DNA of 37,141 nt from a virus. The notes below the pieces were generated by a model that saw only the letters and a list, made by a program, of their open reading frames with translations, was not told the origin of the DNA and made no database searches. Shown here piece after piece: positions 12,782-21,122 of this stretch. Every line of letters begins with the position of its first letter. The stretch's first letter is position 1. The translations under genes and the position numbers were made by a program. Location: IMG/VR virus record IMGVR_UViG_3300008113_009670, positions 1 to 37,141 of that record; one strand, given 5' to 3'.

Positions 12782-12785
12782 TATA
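12778..12785 (-). promoter_or_regulatory. T4-type late promoter for the surface protein
   Basis: Exact TATAAATA on the minus strand, overlapping the -10 of the divergent plus-strand promoter. It leaves a leader of about 140 bases before ATG 12630. A second related site, TATAAATG, lies at 12757-12764 on the same strand. Confidence 0.6.
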
Positions 12786-12812
12786 GTTAGTATGTAAGAA
12801 TGGTGAATATTC

Positions 12813-13013
12813 ATGAACAAAGCTAAAATCAAACAGCATGTTGATAATCTTAAGAATAAACATGAAGATCTAGATCATCAAATAAAAGAAGCTTATGCTC
12901 ATTATGATCCAGATGAAAAAATCAAAGAATTAAAAATTAAAAAATTACAAGTCAAAAAAGAAATAGAGTGGCTTGAAAAAGAAATTACTGAACATTCAAA
13001 TACTACATCATGA
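12813..13013 (+). CDS. DUF465/YdcH-like coiled-coil protein
   Basis: 66 residues, entirely helical and highly charged. Heptad-like core HVDNLKNKHEDLDHQIKEAY followed by a second helix KIKKLQVKKEIEWLEKEI; the His-x-x-Leu-x-x-Lys-His start and antiparallel helical hairpin fit the short DUF465 (YdcH) family. Role unknown. First gene of the operon driven by the TTGACA/TATATT promoter; its stop overlaps the next start (ATGA). Confidence 0.75.
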   Translation: MNKAKIKQHVDNLKNKHEDLDHQIKEAYAHYDPDEKIKELKIKKLQVKKEIEWLEKEITEHSNTTS

Positions 13014-13420
13014 AAACCGGCATTACATTTTCAACATTTGATCTTCTGCATGCAGGTCACATTCTTATGTTAAAGGAAGCAAAAGAAAACTGCGATTATC
13101 TTATTGCTTGTCTTCAAACTGATCCTACAATAGACAGACCTGATTCTAAAAACAAACCAGCACAATCTATTATTGAACGCAAGATTCAACTTAGTGCAGT
13201 TCGTTATGTTGATGAAATTATCATATATGAAACTGAACAAGACTTATTAGATATTCTTACAATTGTTCCTGTTAAGATTAGATTTTTGGGTGAAGAATAT
13301 AAAGATAAAGATTTTTCTGGCAAACAGTATTGTATTGATAATGGAATAGAACTTTATTATAATTCACGCAAACATAGATTTTCTACAACCGAACTTCGTA
13401 AAAGAGCAGCAATTAAGTGA
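13010..13420 (+). CDS. Cytidylyltransferase-like nucleotidyltransferase (TagD type)
   Basis: 136 residues, the normal length of glycerol-3-phosphate cytidylyltransferases. N-terminal FSTFDLLHAGHILMLKEAKE holds the HxGH nucleotide-binding motif (HAGH). RYVDEIIIYE follows at about 64, and the C-terminal HRFSTTELRKR takes the place of the family's RTxGISTT loop. Such enzymes activate an alcohol or phosphate-bearing sugar acid with CTP or ATP to form an NDP-linked precursor. Overlaps both neighbours (ATGA upstream, GTGA downstream), so it is tightly coupled to the epimerase. The substrate cannot be read from sequence. Confidence 0.86.
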   Translation: MKTGITFSTFDLLHAGHILMLKEAKENCDYLIACLQTDPTIDRPDSKNKPAQSIIERKIQLSAVRYVDEIIIYETEQDLLDILTIVPVKIRFLGEEYKDKDFSGKQYCIDNGIELYYNSRKHRFSTTELRKRAAIK

Positions 13421-14295
13421 AAAAAATTTTAGTTACAGGATGTAATGGTTATATTGGATCACACACAGTAAAGGCTTTGAAACAAGCTGGATATCAGGTT
13501 CATGGTATTGATAGAACCTATTCAATGAATAAAGTTCAGAGATATCTAGACTTGTATATGCATGGTGATGCAAATGATTTTACTAAAGCATATAGATATG
13601 ATGCTGTTGTTCATTTAGCTGGATATATCTCTGTAGAAGAATCGGTAGAACAACCCTTTATGTATTTTAATAATAATACATTAGGAACCCATTGGCAATT
13701 GCATTTTAATTGTACCAATGGTTGTAATAATTTTATTTTTGCTTCTACCGCAGCTGCTTTCAATCCTGTATCACCATATGCTCAATCCAAGTTAATGGCT
13801 GAGAGTCTTGTTAAAGCTATGGCAAGTAACTTTACAATCTTTAGATTTTTTAATGTTGCTGGTAACAATGGTGAATTTGAACAAATAGGTAAACCAACTC
13901 ATCTCATAAAAATAGCAGCAGAGACAGCAGCTGGTGTTAGACCTTACATTTCTATCAACGGAACAGACTGGGATACAGAAGATGGAACCTGTATTCGCGA
14001 TTATATTCACGTGAGTGATCTAGTTGAAGGTATTGTCAGGGCAGTAGAAATTCCAAGCAATAGAGAATATGAATGTATAGGTACAGGTAAGAATTATTCT
14101 GTTAGACAGGTAATAAATACCATGAAGAAAATTTCGGGTGTTGACTTTAGTGTTGTGGAAGGTTCAAGACGAGCCGGTGATGTATCATCCATTACAATAC
14201 CAAACGGAATGTTATCAGAATATATTAATTGTGAAAGAACATTAGAAGATATGTGTCTCAGTGCATATAAATCAGAACTTAGGAGAGTTGGCTGA
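13417..14295 (+). CDS. galE: UDP-glucose 4-epimerase-like SDR enzyme
   Basis: 292 residues with GTG start overlapping the previous stop. Rossmann NAD-binding motif VTGCNGYIGSHTV at 6-18, Asp-binding of NAD at GIDRTYS, HLAGYISVEESVEQP at about 67, catalytic Ser/Thr in FASTAAAF and the YxxxK motif in SPYAQSKLMAE at about 122. Further GalE-like segments are FFNVAGNN, DGTCIRDYIHVSDLVEG and NYSVRQVI. It is shorter than the usual 338-residue GalE in the C-terminal sugar-binding part, so another UDP-sugar substrate is possible. The stop lies within tRNA-Ser. Confidence 0.85.
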   Translation: MKKILVTGCNGYIGSHTVKALKQAGYQVHGIDRTYSMNKVQRYLDLYMHGDANDFTKAYRYDAVVHLAGYISVEESVEQPFMYFNNNTLGTHWQLHFNCTNGCNNFIFASTAAAFNPVSPYAQSKLMAESLVKAMASNFTIFRFFNVAGNNGEFEQIGKPTHLIKIAAETAAGVRPYISINGTDWDTEDGTCIRDYIHVSDLVEGIVRAVEIPSNREYECIGTGKNYSVRQVINTMKKISGVDFSVVEGSRRAGDVSSITIPNGMLSEYINCERTLEDMCLSAYKSELRRVG

Positions 14296-14372
14296 GTGGC
14301 CTAAAGCACTCGTTTGCTAAATGAGCGAACCCTAATCCGGTTCCGTGGGTTCGAATCCCACACTCTCCGCCA
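14282..14372 (+). tRNA. tRNA-Ser(GCT)
   Basis: 91 bases with a proper long variable arm, acceptor GGAGAGT/ACTCTCC, anticodon arm CTCGT-TTGCTAA-ATGAG, T loop TTCGAAT, G73 and encoded CCA. Embedded in the glycan operon; its first 14 bases are the last codons of the epimerase gene. Confidence 0.95.
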
Positions 14373-14389
14373 TTCATTTTGAGGTTATT

Positions 14390-15097
14390 ATGATATCAGT
14401 TGTAGTTCCTACAATGTGGAAATATCCACCCTTCTTAAAATTTTTATATGATCTTGCTGAGGTTCCCTCAATCGGCGAAATCATTATTATTGATAATAAT
14501 CCAGATGCAACACCTAATATTATTAATAACCCTAAATTTAATATTTTTACTTTTGGTAAAAACATTTACGTTAACCCAGCTTGGAACTACGGAACTAAAA
14601 TAGCCAAATATGAAAACATTTGTCTACTCAATGACGATGTGATTGTTGACTTAAAATTATTTCATAGAATGGATCAATTTTTAAGACCTGGAATTGGATT
14701 ATGCGGTATTTGCCCTGGTCTTAAAGAAGAATTTGGGCAAACTCCTGTCACTAATGGTGAGATTGATTTGGTTCACTGTGACACTCCCTACAACTATAGG
14801 ACTCATTTTGGATTGGGAACATTAATGTTTTATCCCAAAATTGAATATATTCCAATCATTGATGGGCTTGATTTATATTGGGGTGACAACTTTATCTATG
14901 ATACCCTTTATTATAAATTAAATAGAAATTATCATATTATTAATACTTTTTATTACACACCTTATGCAGCCACTACATCCACATTGACCAACACCAATGA
15001 TATTTTAAATAGAGAGCACCAACTATATAATAGTGTCATGCCAAATTTATTAAAAGATATCCGTGACCAAAATAAACACTTCACTGGCTTTAATTAA
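14390..15097 (+). CDS. GT-A family (GT2-like) glycosyltransferase
   Basis: 235 residues; ATG 14390 has GAGG 7 bases upstream and follows tRNA-Ser by 17 bases. The N-terminus ISVVVPTMWKYPPFLKFLYDL is a typical GT2 opening, followed by EIIIIDNNPDATP (about 31-43) and the metal-binding acidic motif CLLNDDVIVD at about 82. The mid part HFGLGTLMFYPKIEYIP and GLDLYWGDNFIYD carry further acidic residues near the expected acceptor site. No membrane segment, so it acts in the cytoplasm. Donor and acceptor unknown. Confidence 0.82.
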   Translation: MISVVVPTMWKYPPFLKFLYDLAEVPSIGEIIIIDNNPDATPNIINNPKFNIFTFGKNIYVNPAWNYGTKIAKYENICLLNDDVIVDLKLFHRMDQFLRPGIGLCGICPGLKEEFGQTPVTNGEIDLVHCDTPYNYRTHFGLGTLMFYPKIEYIPIIDGLDLYWGDNFIYDTLYYKLNRNYHIINTFYYTPYAATTSTLTNTNDILNREHQLYNSVMPNLLKDIRDQNKHFTGFN

Positions 15098-15113
15098 TAA
15101 AATATAGTATTAT
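15085..15113 (+). promoter_or_regulatory. Weak host-type promoter before 15120
   Basis: TGGCTT, 17-base spacer, TATTAT (15108-15113) just six bases before the ATG at 15120. The -35 is weak; the spacing and the TATTATAAT extension match the other candidates at 4162 and 34932. If used, the transcript would start at or beside the ATG. Confidence 0.4.
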
Positions 15114-15119
15114 TATAAT

Positions 15120-15410
15120 ATGGAAAACAAACTTGACTACCACATAAAACGTCTTTGGTTGGCATATCGTGCCTACCACAGTGTATCTGTACGTAACGGT
15201 TCAGACGAGCAAGAATATGCAGACGCCTGCACCAACAATTTTCTAGAATACCTTCGCAAATGTACTAAAGAGGAAGATTCTGTCTATGACTGGGGTGACT
15301 GGTCTGAGGCTATTGAAAATCAAATTCGTATCTTGAGAGGATTTATAGAATGCTATGACAGACCTATCAAGCGTGATAAAATTACAAACAAAACCCGTTG
15401 GTCACTCTAA
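15120..15410 (+). CDS. Small phage protein of unknown function
   Basis: 96 residues, acidic and helical, rich in aromatic residues (LDYHIKRLWLAYRAYHSVSV, YDWGDWSEAIENQIRIL). No ribosome binding site can be seen before ATG 15120, which directly follows a -10-like TATTATAAT. No signal peptide or membrane segment, no recognised family. It leads a short run of genes ending in guaC and the VUT transporter. Confidence 0.7.
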   Translation: MENKLDYHIKRLWLAYRAYHSVSVRNGSDEQEYADACTNNFLEYLRKCTKEEDSVYDWGDWSEAIENQIRILRGFIECYDRPIKRDKITNKTRWSL

Positions 15411-15420
15411 GGAGAATAAA

Positions 15421-15510
15421 ATGGTAAAACGATATGATGTCTTTACTAAAAAGTGGTATGTTGGGTTCTGGATTGGTCGTACCTTTAAAATTATTGGTAC
15501 AGTAGAATAA
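15421..15510 (+). CDS. Very small protein (29 residues) upstream of guaC
   Basis: ATG 15421 is preceded by AAGGAG at ideal distance and the stop overlaps the guaC start as TAATG, so it is very probably translated and coupled to guaC. The sequence [20 protein letters not shown] is basic and aromatic with a short beta-like end (TFKIIGTVE). Function unknown; a leader-peptide role for guaC is possible. Confidence 0.65.
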   Translation: MVKRYDVFTKKWYVGFWIGRTFKIIGTVE

Positions 15511-16628
15511 TGCGTATTGATAATGAACTCAAACTTGATTTTAAAGATGTACTCCTAAGACCTAAACGCAGTACACTTACTTCCAGAAAAGAAGTAGATC
15601 TTTTCCGTCAATATACTTTTCGTAATAGTCAGATGGAATATTCTGGTATTCCTATCATGGCCGCTAATATGGATGGTGTGGGTACACGTAGAATAGCATC
15701 TTCATTGGCTAATACAGGTTTATTTACTTGTTTAGTTAAACATTACACACAAGAAGAAATAGTTGAATATCTACGCGATTCAAATATATTAGATCTTCGT
15801 GTACAAGATCATACCGCTATGAGTATCGGTATTGGCGAAGAAGATCTAAACAAGCTTCATCATGTTTACAGCCATTCAAGCAAATTAAAATATGTTTGTA
15901 TTGATGTTGCAAACGGTTATACAGAACGTTTTATTGATGTAGTCAAACATGCAAGAAACAATTATCCTTTACTTACAATTATTGCAGGTAATGTTGTTAC
16001 TGGTGATATTACAGAGGAGTTAATTCTTGCTGGAGCTGATATCGTTAAAGTGGGCATTGGTCCTGGTTCTGTTTGCACTACCCGTATTAAGACTGGTGTT
16101 GGCTATCCGCAACTCTCAGCGGTTATCGAGTGTGCAGACGCTGCTCATGGACTTGGTGGGCATATCATTGCTGATGGTGGTTGTACTTCTCCTGGCGATG
16201 TTGCTAAAGCATTTGCAGCTGGTGCTGACTTTGTAATGCTTGGTGGTATGCTTGCTGGCCACGATGAAGGTGGTGGAGAACTGTTTACTAAATATCTCCA
16301 TACAGGTGAATGGAAATATGATCGTGATTGGGATACCTATAAACCAATTACTGAGGAAAAGAAATACATTAAATTTTATGGAATGAGCTCTAAAGCTGCC
16401 AATGATAAACATTTTGGTGGTCTTAAGGAATACCGCTCTTCAGAAGGAAGAGAGGTTCTTGTACCGTATAAAGGTAAAATATCTGATACAGTACAAGATA
16501 TACTAGGTGGATTGAGATCGGCATGTACGTACGTGGGAGCTTCTAAGTTAAAGTATCTTAGTAAGTGTACAACATTTGTTCGTGTTACTCAACAATATAA
16601 CAATGTTTTCGAAAGGAACACTATATGA
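15510..16628 (+). CDS. guaC: GMP reductase (IMPDH/GMPR family)
   Basis: 372 residues, close to bacterial GuaC (about 347). It starts with the GMPR-type [20 protein letters not shown], continues with [22 protein letters not shown] and the catalytic Cys loop [20 protein letters not shown] near residue 190, then the phosphate-binding [28 protein letters not shown] and the flap region. No CBS domains, which favours GMP reductase over IMP dehydrogenase. It turns GMP into IMP with NADPH, returning guanine nucleotides to the adenine branch; this fits the low GC content of the phage. Coupled to the small gene upstream and overlaps the transporter gene downstream (ATGA). Confidence 0.9.
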   Translation: MRIDNELKLDFKDVLLRPKRSTLTSRKEVDLFRQYTFRNSQMEYSGIPIMAANMDGVGTRRIASSLANTGLFTCLVKHYTQEEIVEYLRDSNILDLRVQDHTAMSIGIGEEDLNKLHHVYSHSSKLKYVCIDVANGYTERFIDVVKHARNNYPLLTIIAGNVVTGDITEELILAGADIVKVGIGPGSVCTTRIKTGVGYPQLSAVIECADAAHGLGGHIIADGGCTSPGDVAKAFAAGADFVMLGGMLAGHDEGGGELFTKYLHTGEWKYDRDWDTYKPITEEKKYIKFYGMSSKAANDKHFGGLKEYRSSEGREVLVPYKGKISDTVQDILGGLRSACTYVGASKLKYLSKCTTFVRVTQQYNNVFERNTI

Positions 16629-17203
16629 TTAATTTCTCAGAAGTAAATAAAAGTCTTGCATTAAAGCTTATGCTAGTTCATGTATTCATCATTGGACTTG
16701 CAAATTATATTGTTCAATTTCCTCTTGAAGTATTTGGATTCAAAGCATCATGGGCTATGTTTCTATTTCCATTAGTTCTTGTAGCAACCGACTTAACTAC
16801 ACGTCTTACTAACAAACATCAATCAAGAGTTGTTGTTGGTATGGCTTTTATTCCAGCAGCAATTATTAGTGCTGCTCTCTCTGATTGGCGTATTGGTGTA
16901 GCTTCAGCTGTTGCTTATCTCATAGGCCAATTGTTTGACGTAACTGTATTTCAACAGGTCCGTGAAAAATTTAAAGCATGGTGGGTAGCACCATTTGCTT
17001 CTGGTATCTTTGCTAACGTTGTAGACACATATGCATTCTTTGGTGCAGCATTCTATAATAGCACTAATGAATATATGGCAGCTAATTGGCTTGCAATTGC
17101 AAATACCGATGTTGTTTTCAAGACTATTATCAGCTTGATTATTATCCTTCCGATTTATGGTGTCTTGCTCAACTACCTCCTTAACAAAGCTAAACAAGAC
17201 TAA
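16625..17203 (+). CDS. yhhQ: Queuosine precursor transporter (YhhQ/VUT family)
   Basis: 192 residues with about six transmembrane segments. Diagnostic VUT-family pieces: [17 protein letters not shown] (about 50-66), [20 protein letters not shown] (about 98-117), [20 protein letters not shown] (about 131-150) and a C-terminal [20 protein letters not shown]. Bacterial YhhQ imports 7-deazaguanine precursors (preQ0/preQ1) for queuosine in tRNAs with GUN anticodons. It overlaps guaC by four bases. In phages such genes may serve tRNA queuosine (tRNA-His(GTG) is in this window) or deazaguanine DNA modification; no preQ0 insertion enzyme was seen here. Confidence 0.88.
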   Translation: MINFSEVNKSLALKLMLVHVFIIGLANYIVQFPLEVFGFKASWAMFLFPLVLVATDLTTRLTNKHQSRVVVGMAFIPAAIISAALSDWRIGVASAVAYLIGQLFDVTVFQQVREKFKAWWVAPFASGIFANVVDTYAFFGAAFYNSTNEYMAANWLAIANTDVVFKTIISLIIILPIYGVLLNYLLNKAKQD

Positions 17204-17218
17204 TAAATAATACTATCA

Positions 17219-17246
17219 GGGGGATGCCTGTGCATCCCCTTTTTTA
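17219..17246 (+). terminator. Rho-independent terminator after the guaC-yhhQ run
   Basis: GGGGATG, loop cctgtg, CATCCCC, then a T run. It splits the long operon; the next gene starts 14 bases later, so some read-through or another promoter is needed for the downstream genes. Confidence 0.85.
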
Positions 17247-17259
17247 TTATGAGGTTGTT

Positions 17260-18063
17260 ATGAAAGACTGTGTTATTGGTGGTTGTTATGGATACAACTA
17301 TGATCAAATAAAAATTTGGATCAACTCTATTAATAGATCAGGCTTTGTGGGTGACAAGGTCTTAGTATTATTTGATGCCTCAGAAGAATTAGTTCAAAAA
17401 GTCAAAGAACAAGATTTCAAAGTAGTAGAAGTAGAAATGCCCTCTAACGTATCACCACACGTTATGAGGTTTGCTGCTATTAGTGATTATCTTTCCGAAC
17501 ATGATTACAGATTCGTAGTTACAACAGATGTTCGTGACGTTATCTTTCAAAAGAACCCTATACCCTTTTTAGAATTACATCTTCAAACAAGAAATCTTGT
17601 TGCTTCGTCTGAGTGCTTAAGATATAAAGATGAACCTTGGGGTAACCAAAATCTTATGGAAACCTTCGGACCCTATATTTACGAAAAATATAATAATAAT
17701 ATAATCTATAATGTGGGTGTATTAGGGGGAAGAGGTAATTTCATTAGAGATCTTTGTCTTGATATTGCTATTCACTCAATGAATAGACCAATTAAAATTT
17801 GTGATCAAGCTGTATTTAATTTTATGATGCACAGCCAATTTTATAAATCTAATACTGTATTAATGCCAATGTCTCAAGGATGGGCTACCCATCTTGGAAC
17901 AGTTGCAGATCCTCGTAAGATGGATTATTTTAGACCCAACCTACTTGAACCAGAACCTGAATTTAAAAATAATATTGTCTCAGCTGAAAATACAGAAGTG
18001 TGTTTTATCCATCAATATGATAGAACAATATGGAAAGAAAAGCTTGAGGAATTATACTCATGA
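17260..18063 (+). CDS. Putative glycosyltransferase (GT-A fold)
   Basis: 267 residues; ATG 17260 has GAGG 7 bases upstream. The core reads KVLVLFDASEE (about 35-45), FAAISDYLSEHDYRFVVTTDVRDVIFQ (about 78-104) with the metal-binding D-x-x-D/DxD-like TDVRDV, and IYNVGVLGGRGNFIRDLCLD (about 155-174), followed by ICDQAVFN. The order 'TDVRD ... N-G-x-GG ... DQ' is common in GT8-like and related sugar transferases of phage and capsule clusters. C-terminal CFIHQYDR may close the active site. Overlaps the next gene by ATGA. Confidence 0.75.
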   Translation: MKDCVIGGCYGYNYDQIKIWINSINRSGFVGDKVLVLFDASEELVQKVKEQDFKVVEVEMPSNVSPHVMRFAAISDYLSEHDYRFVVTTDVRDVIFQKNPIPFLELHLQTRNLVASSECLRYKDEPWGNQNLMETFGPYIYEKYNNNIIYNVGVLGGRGNFIRDLCLDIAIHSMNRPIKICDQAVFNFMMHSQFYKSNTVLMPMSQGWATHLGTVADPRKMDYFRPNLLEPEPEFKNNIVSAENTEVCFIHQYDRTIWKEKLEELYS

Positions 18064-19025
18064 AGAGACTTCTTTATGTAGTTCACAGGTATGCTCCCTT
18101 TCCAGGAGGTTCAGAAAATTATGTTCGCGATATGGCTGAAGAGTCAGTCAAAAGAGGTCATGAAGTATGGGTTCTTACTGGTGAACATAGAGGCAATCTA
18201 AACGGTGTAAATGTAACATCTGATGCTAATATATTAGGTACACCTTTTGATCTTATTATTGTTCATGGTGGAGATGTTGGTGTACAAGACTTTGTTCTTA
18301 ATAATGCACAACGCATACCTTCACCGATTCTCTTTATGTTGATTCTTCCCTCAGACAGTGAAACATATAAAAGAGCAAAAGAAAATGTAAAGTATATTGG
18401 ATGTTCAACAATTGAAGATTGGGAATGGGTTCAAAGAAATAATGTTGAACACAAATCTAAAAAAATAATTCATGGCATTGATCCGAACATATCAATTGGT
18501 GTAAGTGGATTTAAATCTAAATTTGGTATTAATACACCTTATATGTTTTTGTCTTGTGGTGGGTACTGGCCTAACAAGGCAATGAAGGAATTAGCAGATT
18601 TATTTAATTCAACGGGCAGAACAGATACCACATTAGTGTTGACAGGCTATGATAACAGATATGGATTGATGCCAGAAGAGTCCGAGTTTGTTAAACCTTT
18701 ATTGTTAGATGACAGACAAGACGTAATGTCAGCAATTGTAGATGCAGATCTTTATGTCATGCATTCATTTAAAGAAGGTTTTGGTTTAGTTTTATTGGAA
18801 GCAATGTTAAACAAAACACCCTGGGCTGCACGTTATAATGCAGGAGCCAGATTGATGAAAGACTTTGGTTTCACATACATCTCTGACGACCAAATATTAG
18901 ATTATATGAAAAATTTTACAAATGATAAAGAAGAACAAATTAACAAGGCTTATAATGAAATCAATAATAATCATTTGATTAAAAATACGGTTGATGATAT
19001 TATTAGTGTAATAGAAGGAAATTGA
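18060..19025 (+). CDS. GT4 family glycosyltransferase (GT-B fold)
   Basis: 321 residues. N-terminal domain opens LLYVVHRYAPFPGGSENYVRD, the glycine-rich loop typical of GT4 enzymes. C-terminal domain starts at about 155 with YMFLSCGGYWPNKAMKELADLF and has the GT4 donor-binding motif LYVMHSFKEGFGLVLLEAML (about 231-250; E-x7-E). Such enzymes use NDP-sugars and retain the anomeric configuration. Overlaps its upstream neighbour (ATGA) and ends one base before the next gene. Confidence 0.87.
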   Translation: MKRLLYVVHRYAPFPGGSENYVRDMAEESVKRGHEVWVLTGEHRGNLNGVNVTSDANILGTPFDLIIVHGGDVGVQDFVLNNAQRIPSPILFMLILPSDSETYKRAKENVKYIGCSTIEDWEWVQRNNVEHKSKKIIHGIDPNISIGVSGFKSKFGINTPYMFLSCGGYWPNKAMKELADLFNSTGRTDTTLVLTGYDNRYGLMPEESEFVKPLLLDDRQDVMSAIVDADLYVMHSFKEGFGLVLLEAMLNKTPWAARYNAGARLMKDFGFTYISDDQILDYMKNFTNDKEEQINKAYNEINNNHLIKNTVDDIISVIEGN

Positions 19026-19026
19026 T

Positions 19027-19710
19027 ATGTCAGCTAGATGTGGTTTAGTAACTATTCACACAGGAAGACATCTGCCTTTAGCAGAACTTACTTGGACAAA
19101 TAATCGTGAGCTCTATGCCAAGAAACATGGCTACGATGCAATTGCAAAAACAGATAATTTTAAAAGAACCCATTTAAATGCAAATGGTCATACCCTTTTA
19201 GGTTATGAAAAAATTGAATTGCTATTGCAAACACTCAATGAGAATAAACATGATATTCTTCTGTGGAGTGGTGCTGATACTATGATAACCAATTTCACAA
19301 TTGAACTACCTGAATTTTATTATCCAGGTTATTCTGTTATTCTTGCTACTGATTTTAATGGTATCAATGCAGATAGTTTCATTGTATTTAATACACCCGA
19401 TGCTAAAAAATGGTTACAAACTCTTTTAGATATGGAAAGTGTTTATTGCAATTTTCCCGGTGTTGAACAAGATGCTATGAGAGATATCCAAGAGCAATTT
19501 AAGAATATTGTTAAAATTGTTCCTCAACGTTATTTGAATGCTTATCACTATCACATCTATAGAACTCGAGCTAATGCTACAAGTAATATGGATGCAATGG
19601 GTTATAGTGGTAATTGGCAAATTGGTGATTTTCTAATTCATTGTCCAGGTCAACCGATGGAAGTTAGATTTGAATTGTTCAATAGAATTAAAGATCTGGT
19701 GATTAAGTGA
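19027..19710 (+). CDS. Putative glycosyltransferase (GT34-like, GMA12/MNN10 type)
   Basis: 227 residues. N-terminal CGLVTIHTGRHLPLAELTWTNNRELYAKKHGYD resembles the start of galactosyl/mannosyl transferases of the GT34 group, followed by ILLWSGADTMITN (acidic donor motif near residue 83), VILATDFNGINADSFIVFNT, a conserved FPGVEQDAM and a C-terminal FLIHCPG. This order (ADTMI, DxNGxNxDSF, EQDA, HCPG) fits GT34-like enzymes. Overlaps the downstream epimerase gene by GTGA. Confidence 0.78.
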   Translation: MSARCGLVTIHTGRHLPLAELTWTNNRELYAKKHGYDAIAKTDNFKRTHLNANGHTLLGYEKIELLLQTLNENKHDILLWSGADTMITNFTIELPEFYYPGYSVILATDFNGINADSFIVFNTPDAKKWLQTLLDMESVYCNFPGVEQDAMRDIQEQFKNIVKIVPQRYLNAYHYHIYRTRANATSNMDAMGYSGNWQIGDFLIHCPGQPMEVRFELFNRIKDLVIK

Positions 19711-20522
19711 AAATTTTTATCACGGGTTCAACAGGCTTTGTTGGAAAAAATCTAATCAAATATTATTCTCACGAAGAGGTTAAACCCTACTATCGTGAAA
19801 ATGATTTATCATTTGAATTAGAAAATTTTAAACCAGATGTTATCATTAACTCAGCAGCTGAGATTTATGATGATAGTGTAATGTGGGAAAGTAATGTTGT
19901 TTTAACAAAAAAATGTTTAGATTATGTGAAGAATAATCCTACAACTAAAATGGTTCAAATTGGCAGCAGTAGTGAATACGGACCAATGCCTAGAGCTAGT
20001 TCAGAAAAAGATTTAATCAATCCAGTTGATATGTATCAAGCTACCAAAGGTATGTGCACGTTATTAGCACAGGGTTATGCCAGACATTATAATTTAGATA
20101 TTGTTATTGCTAGACCCTATAGTGTTTATGGGCCGGGTGAAAAACCTCATAGATTATTTCCTCGTCTATACAATGCATATATAAAACAAGAGCCAATGGT
20201 TCTCTACCAAGGATTTCATGATTTTATTTACATTGATGATTTTGTGAGAGGTATTGATATATTATGTAAGTATGAGAATGCACCAAAGGGTGATATTGTC
20301 AACTTTGGTAGCGGAGTGCAGTATAGCAACTTTGAAATAAATGATATATTTCAAAAAATTACTAATGTATCTGCACCTGTAGAAAAAAAATTAAATCTTT
20401 TAAAACCATTTGAATCTAATTTCTGGGTGTGTGATACCACATATGCCTGGCAAAAATATAAATTTAAAACACAGTATGACATTTATGCCGGTATTAAAGA
20501 TTTCATCGATCTATCAATCTAA
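19707..20522 (+). CDS. NAD-dependent sugar epimerase/dehydratase (SDR)
   Basis: 271 residues with GTG start coupled to the previous stop. FITGSTGFVGKNLIKYY is the NAD-binding GxxGxxG motif; VIINSAAEIYDDSVMWESNV, the catalytic IGSSSEYGPM and YxxxK in VDMYQATKGM (about 111-120) complete the extended SDR set. RPYSVYGPGEKPHRLFPRL and DFIYIDDFVRG are the sugar-binding parts. Product uncertain among UDP/GDP/dTDP-sugar epimerases. Within the glycan operon. Confidence 0.85.
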   Translation: MKIFITGSTGFVGKNLIKYYSHEEVKPYYRENDLSFELENFKPDVIINSAAEIYDDSVMWESNVVLTKKCLDYVKNNPTTKMVQIGSSSEYGPMPRASSEKDLINPVDMYQATKGMCTLLAQGYARHYNLDIVIARPYSVYGPGEKPHRLFPRLYNAYIKQEPMVLYQGFHDFIYIDDFVRGIDILCKYENAPKGDIVNFGSGVQYSNFEINDIFQKITNVSAPVEKKLNLLKPFESNFWVCDTTYAWQKYKFKTQYDIYAGIKDFIDLSI

Positions 20523-20538
20523 TAAAGAAGAAACTAAA

Positions 20539-21102
20539 ATGTCTTATGAAAATGGATTAGCTTTTTATGTATTTGATTTTTTAAATGAAGAATTAAATCA
20601 TTTTGAAGGTAATTATTTGGAAATTGGTGTATTTGATGGAAAGCTTATACAAAGCCTAGCTAAAAATCATCCTAATAAAACAATGGTTGGCATTGATCCA
20701 TTTATTGAAGATGGATGGACAACCTGGCTCACTAATACACCCAAAGGCGGTGAATTAGAAAATCAAAAGAATAACACACTTTCTGGCAATGAGGAATATA
20801 AAAATATTATTTTCTATCAGATGACAAGTGAAGAATTTTTTAATCAGCTTAGTGATGAACAAATAGAAAAATTTGGTATTAGAATAGTGTTCATTGATGG
20901 CGATCATTCATATGAATCAGCAACCCTTGATTATAAACTTGCACTAAGGTTGATTGGTAATAATAAAGGTATTATTATATTTGATGATATGAATATTGAA
21001 GATGTAAAAAAAGCACAAAATGAATTTGCTGAATTAGCTAAAGACATTATTACAGGTAAAAAATATATCATTGATAATGCTATAGTATATTATATTAATT
21101 AA
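20539..21102 (+). CDS. Class I SAM-dependent methyltransferase
   Basis: 187 residues; ATG 20539 has AAAGAAG upstream. Motif I GNYLEIGVFDGKLIQSLAKNH (about 24-44), acidic strand-2 end VGIDPF, and motif IV IVFIDGDHSYESATLDYKLAL (about 117-137), then IIIFDDMNI. The 'IDGDHSYE' form is that of Methyltransf_24-like enzymes, many of which act on sugars or glycan ends in surface polysaccharide clusters. Paired with a second methyltransferase gene immediately downstream. Confidence 0.8.
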   Translation: MSYENGLAFYVFDFLNEELNHFEGNYLEIGVFDGKLIQSLAKNHPNKTMVGIDPFIEDGWTTWLTNTPKGGELENQKNNTLSGNEEYKNIIFYQMTSEEFFNQLSDEQIEKFGIRIVFIDGDHSYESATLDYKLALRLIGNNKGIIIFDDMNIEDVKKAQNEFAELAKDIITGKKYIIDNAIVYYIN

Positions 21103-21122
21103 GTTATTAAAAGGAATTGATC

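Noticed and set aside
15510-16628. IMP dehydrogenase instead of GMP reductase
   Set aside because: There is no CBS domain insert, and the N-terminal [15 protein letters not shown] and the [13 protein letters not shown] loop fit GMP reductase better.
17202-17209. Late promoter AATAAATA before the glycosyltransferase at 17260
   Set aside because: A strong terminator lies between it and the gene, and the transcript would include the whole hairpin, so a promoter role is unlikely.
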